Below are positions 33,174 through 40,886 of a stretch of DNA of 64,000 nucleotides, piece by piece. Made by a program: the position numbers and the translations under genes. Origin of the DNA: Chryseobacterium hagamense (lineage in GTDB: Bacteria > Bacteroidota > Bacteroidia > Flavobacteriales > Weeksellaceae); NCBI RefSeq assembly GCF_007991455.1, contig NZ_BJYJ01000010.1:62001-126000 (forward strand). The letters run 5' to 3'. Each line of letters opens with the position of its first letter. Position 1 is the first letter of the stretch. Below the pieces are notes generated by a model. That model made no database searches and had not been told where the DNA came from. It saw only the letters and a program-made list of their open reading frames with translations.

Positions 33174-33776
33174 ATGAAAAAGCTGATTGGCAGACTGATT
33201 TTAAAATTAATGGGCTGGAAAGTCGTCCTGCAGGGCGATGTGAGCAGCCTGGACCGCTGTATCCTGGTTGTGGCACCGCACACCCACAATATGGAATACA
33301 TCCTGGGGAATCTTGCCTATTGGTCGTTGGGAAAGCCTTTGAAAATCATCATCAAAGATGCCCATACCAAAGCCTGGTACGGCGGAATCGTGAGAGCGCT
33401 CGGCGGAATCGGGATCGACCGCAGCCGGAAAAACGACCTGATCAATTTCGTGGCAGAGCAGTTTGCAAAAGACGATTTCAGCCTGGTGATTACTCCCGAA
33501 GGCACCCGCAGCTGGGTCCCGAAATGGAGAAAAGGGTTTTATCACATGGCACTGGCAGCAAAAGTCCCTATTGTTCTGGCAGCAGGAGATTTTAAAAGAA
33601 ATACCATTTTCTTAGGTTATACCATCCCTTACGAAAGACTAGCTTCGGTACCTTTCACGGAAATCATGCGGGAAATCCAGGACTATTATGTTAAAAACGA
33701 TATCGGCCCGAAAATTCCGGAAAACTGGAACCCGAATATCATGGGACCCGATTCCGAAACGACAGCCGGCAACTAA
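33174..33776 (+). CDS. 1-acyl-sn-glycerol-3-phosphate acyltransferase-like protein
   Basis: This 200-residue PlsC-superfamily acyltransferase has motif I VAPHTHNMEYIL (~40), motif II GIGIDRSRKNDL (~86) and motif III ITPEGTRSWVPKWRKGFYHM (~110-129). Motif I is normally H-x4-D; here the acidic residue is Glu. The size and the short N-terminus are typical of the soluble/peripheral Bacteroidota subgroup. The gene ends next to a perfect 8-copy heptamer repeat. A role in phospholipid or ornithine-lipid acylation is plausible. Confidence 0.85.
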   Translation: MKKLIGRLILKLMGWKVVLQGDVSSLDRCILVVAPHTHNMEYILGNLAYWSLGKPLKIIIKDAHTKAWYGGIVRALGGIGIDRSRKNDLINFVAEQFAKDDFSLVITPEGTRSWVPKWRKGFYHMALAAKVPIVLAAGDFKRNTIFLGYTIPYERLASVPFTEIMREIQDYYVKNDIGPKIPENWNPNIMGPDSETTAGN

Positions 33777-33832
33777 CTATTGGCTATTGGCTATTGGCTA
33801 TTGGCTATTGGCTATTGGCTATTGGCTATTGG
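33777..33832. repeat. Eight perfect tandem copies of CTATTGG
   Basis: The heptamer CTATTGG is repeated eight times without error, starting directly after the acyltransferase stop codon and ending 46 bases before the next start. A 7-bp unit is prone to slipped-strand length change. It lies in a gap, so any effect would be on the distance or structure of the mRNA between the two genes. Confidence 0.95.
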
Positions 33833-33878
33833 CAAAATTATTCATTACTTATTACCCATTACTAATTACTCATAAAAG

Positions 33879-34313
33879 ATGTATATTAAAGATCAACCGA
33901 AGGAAGAAATACTGGCATTCATTAACGCCTGGGGCGGTGAAACCTTCGCCAAAACCCTGGAGATCCGTTTTACGGATATTGATGTGGAAAATGAAACTTT
34001 AACGGCCACAATGCCTGTTCTGCCCAGAATCCATCAGCCTTTCGGGATCATGCACGGCGGGGCAAGCTGCGTGCTGGCCGAAACCATGGGATCAAGCCTG
34101 TCCAACATCTTTATCGACGGCGAAAAATACTTCGGTGTGGGAACCAACATCAATACCAACCACCTGAAAAGCAAAAAGGACGGAACGGTCACTGCGGTTG
34201 CCCGGTTTATCCGGAAAGGAAAAACCATGCACGTCTCCGAAATCGAAATTCGCGATGAAAAAAACGCCTTGATCAGCCACACCACGATGACGAATACCAT
34301 CATCCGGAAATAA
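33879..34313 (+). CDS. PaaI-family hotdog thioesterase, MenI-like
   Basis: This 144-residue hotdog protein has the PaaI/MenI-type active-site helix QPFGIMHGGASCVLAETMGS (~50-69) and strand GVGTNINTNHLKSKKDGTV (~90). The resemblance to 1,4-dihydroxy-2-naphthoyl-CoA hydrolase fits menaquinone synthesis. An isochorismate synthase gene lies 4 kb downstream on the same strand, separated by an accessory block and by a terminator at 34335. The exact substrate cannot be proven from sequence. Confidence 0.82.
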   Translation: MYIKDQPKEEILAFINAWGGETFAKTLEIRFTDIDVENETLTATMPVLPRIHQPFGIMHGGASCVLAETMGSSLSNIFIDGEKYFGVGTNINTNHLKSKKDGTVTAVARFIRKGKTMHVSEIEIRDEKNALISHTTMTNTIIRK

Positions 34314-34334
34314 GATTAAATGAATAAAATACGG

Positions 34335-34358
34335 AGCTCAAATTTTTTGGGCTTTTTT
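34335..34358 (+). terminator. Intrinsic terminator after the thioesterase
   Basis: AGCTCAAA and TTTGGGCT form an 8-bp stem (one G-T pair) followed by T5. It uncouples the thioesterase from the downstream accessory block. Confidence 0.6.
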
Positions 34359-34369
34359 CATATATCAAC

Positions 34370-34396
34370 TGCAACCTTTTCGTTCTTCTGTATCTT
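34370..34396 (+). promoter_or_regulatory. ECF-type promoter, copy 1 (TGCAACCTTTTC-N10-ATCTT)
   Basis: TGCAACCTTTTC at 34370-34381 and ATCTT at 34392-34396 with exactly 10 bases between. The same pair with the same spacing occurs at 35171-35197, before the operon that encodes an ECF sigma factor. AAC-containing -35 elements at this spacing are typical of ECF promoters. Confidence 0.6.
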
Positions 34397-34443
34397 ATAG
34401 GAAAGACTTAATACTTTACAATGTGCTCAGCAACCCCGTATCT

Positions 34444-34875
34444 GTGAAAAAAATATTTTACTTTAGTCCCTTTTTATTTTTGGCGTTAAGCTGCGGAAGA
34501 GAAATTATAGATTATAGGATCATTAATAAATACAGCTATATCAATGAAAGCAGTACTGATATGGATATCTACTCCTACTATCAAGGTAAAAAAACGAAAC
34601 ATGTGATCAGTAAAGGAAATACGTACAGCCAGGAACTGGATCTTAATTTCGGCTCCGTGGATGACATCATCTTCTATGCAGACAGCGTAAAAATTGTTTA
34701 CGAACAAAACCGGTTTAAAATATGGAAGGCCACGGATAACAACAGCCGGAATATTTTAATGAGAGATGAAAATTATACGAAAACAGCAGAAAAAGAAAAT
34801 TTTGAGGCGTTTCAGTTTACATTTACAATACAGGATGGTACCCAGACTTCATCTTGCAACGGAAACTGCAATTGA
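34444..34875 (+). CDS. Hypothetical lipoprotein of the ECF block
   Basis: The start is placed at the GTG at 34444, which opens a lipoprotein signal (KKIFYFSPFLFLALSC). A GTG seven codons upstream (34423) is also in frame. The mature ~125 residues are polar and Tyr-rich with predicted beta strands (INKYSYINESSTDMDIYSYY) and end with a short CNGNCN motif. No family was recognised. The gene lies 25-50 bases behind an ECF-type promoter that is shared with the sigma factor operon, so it is probably under the same control. Confidence 0.6.
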   Translation: MKKIFYFSPFLFLALSCGREIIDYRIINKYSYINESSTDMDIYSYYQGKKTKHVISKGNTYSQELDLNFGSVDDIIFYADSVKIVYEQNRFKIWKATDNNSRNILMRDENYTKTAEKENFEAFQFTFTIQDGTQTSSCNGNCN

Positions 34876-35170
34876 AAGACTTTGATTTTCCTGCAACGGA
34901 TAATTAGCTTTGAAAATATTACTAAAAAAATAAGTTTTCTTCATATAGAAATGGAAAATTCCGGTATGCCCCGGAATTTTCTGCTTTTAAGGAAACATCG
35001 GCATTCACAGGACATTCAGTTTTTAATCTGATCTAAAAACTTATCCACCATTAAAACAGGTTTACCACTTATATTTATTTTAAACTGATCCGGAAGATAT
35101 TCAAATATTCAGAGAAGCGTAAGGGATCGAAGATTAATTCTTACATTTAAAACTTATTTTATCTTTTTGA
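34876..35170. other. Intergenic region with a hairpin
   Basis: AAAATTCCGG (34955-34964) and CCGGAATTTT (34971-34980) form a 10-bp stem with weak T-richness after it, a probable terminator of the lipoprotein gene. The rest is AT-rich without a gene. Confidence 0.5.
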
Positions 35171-35197
35171 TGCAACCTTTTCATTTTTTTTCATCTT
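35171..35197 (+). promoter_or_regulatory. ECF-type promoter, copy 2 (TGCAACCTTTTC-N10-ATCTT)
   Basis: TGCAACCTTTTC at 35171-35182 and ATCTT at 35193-35197, 10 bases apart, as at 34370. It lies 20 bases before the lipoprotein gene that leads the sigma factor operon, implying autoregulation. Confidence 0.62.
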
Positions 35198-35216
35198 TAA
35201 ATAAAAAGGTATTATT

Positions 35217-36257
35217 ATGAAAAATTTATTTTTACTTCTTATTTTAACGATAATGGTCTTAGTTTCATGCAGGGAAACGGGCACCGATGAAACTATAAAC
35301 AAAAATACGCCGGTCTCCTACGATCTGTATGTGGCAGGAAACGATGAGAACAATACGGCCAGCTATTGGAAAAATACAGCTAAAACCGTGTTATCATCAG
35401 GAGCAGGATGCACTGCTACTAAGGTAACGGTAGATAATACTGATGTGTATGTAGAGGGAATCAAAATTGATCCGTCAACCTATACCTTCAAATATTATTA
35501 CTGGAAAAACAACATTCGGTATGATATCGAACAGCAGCTTGGTCTGCAGTCTTCTGACGATTTCAAGATGAAAGATATGGCCTTTAAAAATGGAGATGTA
35601 TACATCGTAGGAAACATAAAAAATCCCGCTTCGACATCCACTAATGATGCTTACCAGTTGTGTTATTGGAAAAATGGCAATAAGACGGTTCTGCATACCC
35701 ATAATGCAGGAACCCTTAATGCTGAATCCGATATTGAAATTATCAACAATGATATCTACATTACGGCAACAAAAAATTATAATTCAGGCAATTATGACGC
35801 AGGTTATTATAAAAATGGCACCTATTACTTATTATCGAATACCAAAAACTTTTCTAAGTTTTTATATGATACATCAGGTGTTTATTTAATTGCAAAACAC
35901 CGGCAAACCGGTGCACTCGAGCAGTACAATCTTACGACTAATATATATACGGCCTTCCCTTCCTACATAAATCCTGCAGATTTTCGTACGGCAGAATGGG
36001 ACAACGGTAACAAATATTATATTCTTCCACAGTATTATTATAAGAATGCTACTCAGTACATTTTGGTCTCAACCGGAAGTCAGTTTATGTTTTGTGATGA
36101 TTTCAAAGTTTTGAACGACAATGTTTACAAAATCCTCCATAAAGATAATTCCGGCGTTGATTATAAAGTATACATCAATGATGTAGAAGTGCTTACGACT
36201 ACCAATACCGGTAATCAGAATGGCCGATTCAGAAGTCTCACCGTTATTCCCAACTAA
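35217..36257 (+). CDS. Lipoprotein with beta-propeller-like YWKNG repeats
   Basis: This 346-residue lipoprotein has a lipobox at MVLVSC (Cys ~18). The mature part has at least four loosely repeated units in which a VYV(V/E)G-type strand is followed 15-25 residues later by YYWKN or YWKNGN (e.g. ~52, ~92, ~145, ~188). This pattern suggests a beta-propeller. It leads the operon with the sigma factor (3 bp gap) and beta-barrel genes, and the ECF-type promoter is just upstream. A sensing or ligand-binding role is inferred from context only. Confidence 0.7.
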   Translation: MKNLFLLLILTIMVLVSCRETGTDETINKNTPVSYDLYVAGNDENNTASYWKNTAKTVLSSGAGCTATKVTVDNTDVYVEGIKIDPSTYTFKYYYWKNNIRYDIEQQLGLQSSDDFKMKDMAFKNGDVYIVGNIKNPASTSTNDAYQLCYWKNGNKTVLHTHNAGTLNAESDIEIINNDIYITATKNYNSGNYDAGYYKNGTYYLLSNTKNFSKFLYDTSGVYLIAKHRQTGALEQYNLTTNIYTAFPSYINPADFRTAEWDNGNKYYILPQYYYKNATQYILVSTGSQFMFCDDFKVLNDNVYKILHKDNSGVDYKVYINDVEVLTTTNTGNQNGRFRSLTVIPN

Positions 36258-36260
36258 TCT

Positions 36261-37352
36261 ATGTCAACTATTAACTGGCAGCATATTTACCAAGACTATT
36301 CCCCAAAACTTTTGGGGATTTGTCGTAGATATATCCAGGATATTTATACAGCAGAAGATATCGTGCAGGACAGCTTTATTACCGCCATCCAGAAAAACGA
36401 TCAGCTGAATGATGAAAAAGCTCTGTTGGCCTGGCTGAAAAAAATTGTGGTAAACAATGCCTTACAACATATCCGTAAGCACAGCAAAGAAAGTTTTGTT
36501 GCTGCAGAATCCTCAGAAATCCAAGATCCCTATTCAGAAATGGACCATTCTCTTTCCGAAGAAAAAAACATCTTCATCTACGACTTTACCCATGAGGAGC
36601 TCTTGTCCTCGATCGACAGTCTTCCGCCCCATCACAAATCGGTTTTCAATTTATATTTCATTGAAAACCATTCGCATGCTGAAATATCCGGTTTGCTCGG
36701 CATTACGGTAAACACGTCCAAATCTCATTTACTAAGGGCTAAAAAATCCGTGCAGCAATATTTGATGAACAACATCCTGCAACAGAATACCCCGAAAAAG
36801 AAACTGGCGCAGCTTTTCGTAATCTTCGGGCTTGGCGGATTGCTTTGGGCACAGACTTTTAAAAGTAAGTTTGCAGACTTTAAAATTTCCCCTTCAAAAA
36901 AACTTAAAATTCCTTCTGATCTAACTAAAGTTTCCATTCTGCCTTCAAATAATTCTTTGAACAGAAAGATAATTATCTCCGGAACACTTCTAATTATGAT
37001 CCTGACGTCCGTTTTTTTCTTACATCCTGGAAATAGATTTTTCATAACGAATCATTCAGCCATTTTATTAGAATCGACAGATGCGGTTCATGCTGAACTG
37101 AAGGATCATCAGCCCATTAAAAATAAGCCAGCAGCAAAAGAAGTACAAAATCCAACCGAACAGAATATAAAAGAAGAATTGTTAGCAGACAACAGGATAG
37201 ATAACAGACAAAAAACACAATCGACTGAAGAAAAGTTACAAAGGCACAGTCTTCGGAATGCCATGGGCAAAGACACAGTTCATGAACTCCCACAAAAAGT
37301 GATGGTCGTTAAAAAAATCATTAAAAGAGATACTATCTTTGTAGAAAAATAA
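36261..37352 (+). CDS. ECF sigma factor fused to a C-terminal membrane segment
   Basis: This 363-residue protein has sigma region 2 at ~8-75 (IYQDYSPKLLGICRRYIQDI ... AEDIVQDSFI) and region 4 at ~112-165 (SIDSLPPHHKSVFNLYF ... HAEISGLLGITVNTSKSHLL). Then come ~200 extra residues not found in ordinary ECF factors: a hydrophobic stretch at ~183-198 (AQLFVIFGLGGLLWAQ), a clear membrane helix at ~236-253 (IIISGTLLIMILTSVFFL) and a basic tail ending VVKKIIKRDTIFVEK. It looks like a sigma factor carrying its own membrane tether, in place of a separate anti-sigma factor. No anti-sigma gene is adjacent. Confidence 0.85.
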   Translation: MSTINWQHIYQDYSPKLLGICRRYIQDIYTAEDIVQDSFITAIQKNDQLNDEKALLAWLKKIVVNNALQHIRKHSKESFVAAESSEIQDPYSEMDHSLSEEKNIFIYDFTHEELLSSIDSLPPHHKSVFNLYFIENHSHAEISGLLGITVNTSKSHLLRAKKSVQQYLMNNILQQNTPKKKLAQLFVIFGLGGLLWAQTFKSKFADFKISPSKKLKIPSDLTKVSILPSNNSLNRKIIISGTLLIMILTSVFFLHPGNRFFITNHSAILLESTDAVHAELKDHQPIKNKPAAKEVQNPTEQNIKEELLADNRIDNRQKTQSTEEKLQRHSLRNAMGKDTVHELPQKVMVVKKIIKRDTIFVEK

Positions 37353-37366
37353 ACGACCGACAGACC

Positions 37367-38266
37367 ATGATCTTCAGAAAAACAGTATTGCTTTTAGTAG
37401 TCTTCACGGTAAGCTTATCATTTGCACAGCACCGTAAAAAAAAGAAAGTGGACACGGTATATGTTTATGAAAAAGTAATTGTTTATGATACGGTCTACCG
37501 TTTCAAACCTTTACCGTCCAGGCTGAAAGGTCTAATCCTTCCCGAATTGAAAGTTGAAGAAACAAAATTCGTACGTAATGTTTACAAAGAAGAAATCGAT
37601 CGGCAAAGAGTTTCCAGAAGAGCACAATTACGAAGACCCGCTACTTTTCTTTACGGAATCGAAGGCGGTGCCGGCTTAAAAAACACCAGCTGGGATACAG
37701 GAAATTCAGGCAACAATCAGTTCGGGGAACATCTGGGACTTTGGGCTTCCAAAAGCTTTTTTAATAATCAATTTTCAGTACAGCTTTCTGCAAATGTCTA
37801 TCACTGGAATTCCTCCTTCGATCTGGATGCCAACAAGGAAGATACTTTTCTTAATGGATACTATTTTACGAAAAATAACCAGCCGCTTTTGTTCCAACGA
37901 TTTAACAATAAGCACTTTGAATATTCCTTCCAGCTAAAATTCATGTATGACTGGAAAAATATCCGTCCTTTTGCCGGCATTCTTGTGAATCGCAATACCT
38001 ATAAGATGCAGTTTCTGGTACCGGAAAACAATGTCCTGAACCGGCTTGACGATTTTAAATCCAACCAGGCCAACCTGGGCTTTGCATTAGGACTTCAGTA
38101 CCGGATTTTACGAAGATGGCTTGTATCCGCCGAATATCAGCAATATGCTTTAAAGAATTTTTCATTAAAAAATGCTGACTTTGATTTTGAGATTTTTAAG
38201 ACGAATAATACCTTTGCAGAAAGAAAAATAAGTTTCGGAATTTCCTATATCCTTTCGAAACTCTGA
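37367..38266 (+). CDS. Outer-membrane beta-barrel-like protein of the ECF block
   Basis: This 299-residue secreted protein has a signal peptide (~1-20, ending SFAQ) and an N-terminal strand-rich linker, KKVDTVYVYEKVIVYDTVYR. The last ~200 residues are alternating amphipathic strands (LWASKSFFNNQFSVQLSANV, YSFQLKFMYDWKNIRPFAGI, RWLVSAEYQQYALKNFSL) ending in a strand with aromatic residues, typical of a small outer-membrane beta-barrel. It follows the sigma gene by 14 bp. The linker's DTVYV motif resembles the tail of the sigma fusion. Confidence 0.72.
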   Translation: MIFRKTVLLLVVFTVSLSFAQHRKKKKVDTVYVYEKVIVYDTVYRFKPLPSRLKGLILPELKVEETKFVRNVYKEEIDRQRVSRRAQLRRPATFLYGIEGGAGLKNTSWDTGNSGNNQFGEHLGLWASKSFFNNQFSVQLSANVYHWNSSFDLDANKEDTFLNGYYFTKNNQPLLFQRFNNKHFEYSFQLKFMYDWKNIRPFAGILVNRNTYKMQFLVPENNVLNRLDDFKSNQANLGFALGLQYRILRRWLVSAEYQQYALKNFSLKNADFDFEIFKTNNTFAERKISFGISYILSKL

Positions 38267-38287
38267 TTTCTGCAAATCCCTTAGACA

Positions 38288-39256
38288 ATGATTTACTTTA
38301 AATTTCCCTTCGATGAAAAACTGTACTCCACCGACGAAAGTTCCGTACAGCAAAATATCAGCTTTCATACCTTTGACGGGTCAAGCCAAATTGATTTTAC
38401 CGGGAATATCATTGAAGTGAATACCGGAGATTTTGCAAAGACAAATATTTCAAGTACATCATTACCGGAAGATCGGAGCGGGTTCATTGCTGAAACCCAA
38501 ACGGAATATCTCAATCAACTGGAAAATGTCATTAGCGTGATCAAAGAAAACGACCTTCCGAAACTCGTCTATTCCCGAAGAAAAATTTTCAGGGATTTTC
38601 AGAAAATTGATTTGAAAAAAAGCTTTGAAAACCTTTGCCAATCCTATCCGAATGCTTTCAGGTATATTTTTATAAATGGCCGACAATCCTGGATGGGGGC
38701 TTTTTCCGAAGTGCTGGGAAAATTCAGCAAAAAGACACACGAATTTGAAACCATGAGCCTTGCCGGAACGCTCCCCGTTTCAGAAAGCTGGTCGGAAAAG
38801 GAAATCGAAGAGCAGAAGCCTGTAACCTGCTATATCAGGAATATTTTAAAAAATTACTCTGAAAACATCGATGAATCCGGAACTTACGATCATATTTCCG
38901 GTAATATCAAACATCTCCGTACCGATTTTAAGGCAAAGATACGGCCGGAAGATCTCGATGCCATTATTCAGGAACTGCATCCTACGCCGGCCATCTGTGG
39001 CATTCCGAAGACATTCTGTAAGGAAACCATTCAGAAGCTTGAAAAGTTTCCCCGGGAACTGTATGCCGGTTACATCAGAATTGAGACTGAAGACACAGTC
39101 CATTACTTCGTCAACCTCCGGTGTGCGAAGCTTTATCAAAATGCCGTTCATGTATTTGTAGGCGGCGGGATTACCGCACAAAGTAACCCTGAAAAAGAAT
39201 GGACCGAAACCGAACTGAAATCCGAAGCCATTCTGAAAAACCTGGTGGTCTTATAA
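38288..39256 (+). CDS. menF: Chorismate-binding isochorismate synthase
   Basis: This 322-residue enzyme converts chorismate to isochorismate at the start of menaquinone (or siderophore) synthesis. The C-terminal chorismate-binding domain is complete: LPKLVYSRRKIF (~95), SYPNAFRYIFINGRQSWMGA, FETMSLAGTLPVSESWSE (~155), HLRTDFKAKI, LHPTPAICGIPK (~220), RELYAGYIRIE and VFVGGGITAQSNPEKEWTET (~290). The N-terminal part is shorter than in E. coli MenF, as usual for this phylum. It sits 21 bp behind the beta-barrel gene, 4 kb from the MenI-like thioesterase. Confidence 0.9.
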   Translation: MIYFKFPFDEKLYSTDESSVQQNISFHTFDGSSQIDFTGNIIEVNTGDFAKTNISSTSLPEDRSGFIAETQTEYLNQLENVISVIKENDLPKLVYSRRKIFRDFQKIDLKKSFENLCQSYPNAFRYIFINGRQSWMGAFSEVLGKFSKKTHEFETMSLAGTLPVSESWSEKEIEEQKPVTCYIRNILKNYSENIDESGTYDHISGNIKHLRTDFKAKIRPEDLDAIIQELHPTPAICGIPKTFCKETIQKLEKFPRELYAGYIRIETEDTVHYFVNLRCAKLYQNAVHVFVGGGITAQSNPEKEWTETELKSEAILKNLVVL

Positions 39257-39286
39257 TCGTTATCAGATCTGTATGGGAAAATCTAA

Positions 39287-39502
39287 TTAACGTGAACTTG
39301 AAGTAGAATCCGGATGAAAAGGCTGGAAGAGGGATGCTGGATGCCGGAAGTTTATTCCGTAAGAAATAGAATCAATCTCCCTAATGATCAAACCGCATCT
39401 TTATCATTCTACCAAAAGTCATTCTATTAAATCCTGACTGAATGAGCCTTAATTTTGCTTTTAGATTGATTAAACATTTGAATATAGTTGAATACACGTT
39501 AA
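39287..39502 (+). repeat. TTAACGTGAA-family intergenic repeat, copy B (short form)
   Basis: A 216-bp copy bounded by TTAACGTGAACTTGAA (39287-39302) and TTGAATACACGTTAA (39488-39502), an imperfect terminal inverted repeat. Inner blocks GGATGCTGGATGCCGGAAG, TAATGATCAAACC and AATCCTGACTGAATGAGCC match copies A and C. Confidence 0.75.
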
Positions 39503-39987
39503 TTACTACGGACCTAAAGCTTTTAAGACATGATTCACATGAGATTTAGCTTTAATCCTTGTGTATATTTCAGATCACATAAGAAAAAAATCTTCGATTT
39601 TTTGTAATTTCATAGGATGAAAGCTTCAACGATCCTGTGGCTGAACGGAGCCGAAGCAACGCTTCATCCGTAAAAATAGCGGTGTGGAATATAACCACAA
39701 TAGTCACAAAAGATATTTATACTGTGTAAAAAGTTGAATGCTTTATGGTAAACAAGCGTACAAAAGTTTTTAAAAATCTTTGATTTTTAATCTCATGTGT
39801 TCTAAAAATATGCACAAAATTTTAGATCTTTCTATGTGACTTATGTGCTGAGAATAAGCACTATCATCCGTGAAAATCTATACAGATCCGCGGCTAAAAA
39901 ATAGTCGTCCAAAGACTTCCGGCTTCCATCAGCCATTATCAGCCTGTTACACCAGCATCTGTATAAATCCGCGGAACCGGTGAAAAC
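39503..39987. repeat. Intergenic region with a second repeat type (AAAAATCTTTGATTTTTA)
   Basis: Around 39768-39840 a block TTTTAAAAATCTTTGATTTT, followed by AATCTCATGTGTTCT and TCTATGTGACTTATGTG, is similar to 56625-56710. At 39915-39935 is a fragment ACTTCCGGCTTCCATCAG of the first repeat family. No gene is visible in this 783-base gap. Confidence 0.55.
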
Positions 39988-40015
39988 AAAAAACCTCTCT
40001 CAAAACTGAAAGAGG
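39988..40015 (-). terminator. Intrinsic terminator of the MarC unit
   Basis: On the minus strand CCTCTTTCA and TGAGAGAGG form a 9-bp stem (one G-T pair) followed by six T, 25 bases after the stop codon at 40040. Confidence 0.75.
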
Positions 40016-40039
40016 CCTACTATAATTTATAAATTTCAA

Positions 40040-40234
40040 TTATTTTTTTACGCCGATCTTGCTCCAGGTATTCATTACGAAAAGCAACATCAGACCGATT
40101 ACTGCTGCGGCAATGGAAAATACAAACTTCGAGTTGTCTTCAGACAGCATATCCGACTGCCAGTCCAGGGCGTACACATTAATCGCGATAAATACGATAA
40201 ACACTACCAAAAATACTTTATAAAACTTCTGCAT
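40040..40234 (-). CDS. Small two-helix membrane protein
   Basis: This 64-residue protein has two membrane helices (~5-23, FYKVFLVVFIVFIAINVYAL; ~40-57, FSIAAAVIGLMLLFVMNTW), with a short acidic loop and a basic C-terminus. The family is not recognised; similar short proteins occur next to marC in Flavobacteriia by my recollection. It starts 5 bp after marC and is followed by a terminator, so the two are co-transcribed. Confidence 0.65.
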   Translation of the reverse strand: MQKFYKVFLVVFIVFIAINVYALDWQSDMLSEDNSKFVFSIAAAVIGLMLLFVMNTWSKIGVKK

Positions 40235-40239
40235 GATTC

Positions 40240-40842
40240 TTAAAAATTAATATAATTCTGCACCAACTGTGCAAAGTTTGCCGTAAATAATTTAATGGAA
40301 ATCGCCAGCAGGATAATCCCGAAAACCTTCTGTAAAATGGCCAATGTGGCATCTCCCATTTTCTTTTCCAGCCAGGTCGCCGATTTCAGCACCAAATATA
40401 CGAAAATTGTATTGAGAATAATTCCAAAAATAATATTAATATCATGAAATTCAGCCTTCAGGGACAGCGTGGTCGTTAAGGTTCCCGCGCCGGCCACCAG
40501 GGGAAATGCAATCGGAACAATGGAAGCGGCCTTCACTTCGGAGGTTTTGTTGATTTCGATACCCAAGATCATTTCGAGGGCAATGATAAAAATCACAAAC
40601 GCACCCGCGATGGCAAATGAGTTCACATCCACTCCGATAAACTTCAGGATTTTATTTCCTACGAAGAGGAAAACCAGCATAATGGATCCTGCAGTAAGCG
40701 TCGCTTTTTCGGCTTCAATCTGCCCATATTTCTGCTGAAGGCTTACCACAATCGGAATTGAGCCGATAATATCAATCACGGCAAAAAGCACCATGAAACA
40801 GGTTACGATTTCTTTAATAGAAAAATGATTAAAAACTTCCAT
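40240..40842 (-). CDS. MarC-family membrane protein
   Basis: This 200-residue protein has six predicted helices and MarC/NAAT-type motifs: FAVIDIIGSIPIVVSL (~20), FAIAGAFVIFIIALEMILG (~75) and the central PIAFPLVAGAGTLTTTLSL (~110). The family's transport function is unproven. A minus-strand TATTTTTG element about 20 bases upstream is a likely promoter, so this is a unit separate from the Bat operon that ends 45 bp upstream. Confidence 0.88.
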   Translation of the reverse strand: MEVFNHFSIKEIVTCFMVLFAVIDIIGSIPIVVSLQQKYGQIEAEKATLTAGSIMLVFLFVGNKILKFIGVDVNSFAIAGAFVIFIIALEMILGIEINKTSEVKAASIVPIAFPLVAGAGTLTTTLSLKAEFHDINIIFGIILNTIFVYLVLKSATWLEKKMGDATLAILQKVFGIILLAISIKLFTANFAQLVQNYINF

Positions 40843-40886
40843 CGATTTGTCATTAAAAATTTCGCAAAAATATGAAAATAAATTGA

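Noticed and set aside
33777..33832. CRISPR-like array
   Set aside because: Unit is only 7 bp, with no spacers and no cas genes.
33688..34002. 104-codon plus-strand frame through the heptamer array
   Set aside because: It reads the CTATTGG repeats as a periodic peptide and overlaps two well-supported genes in other frames.
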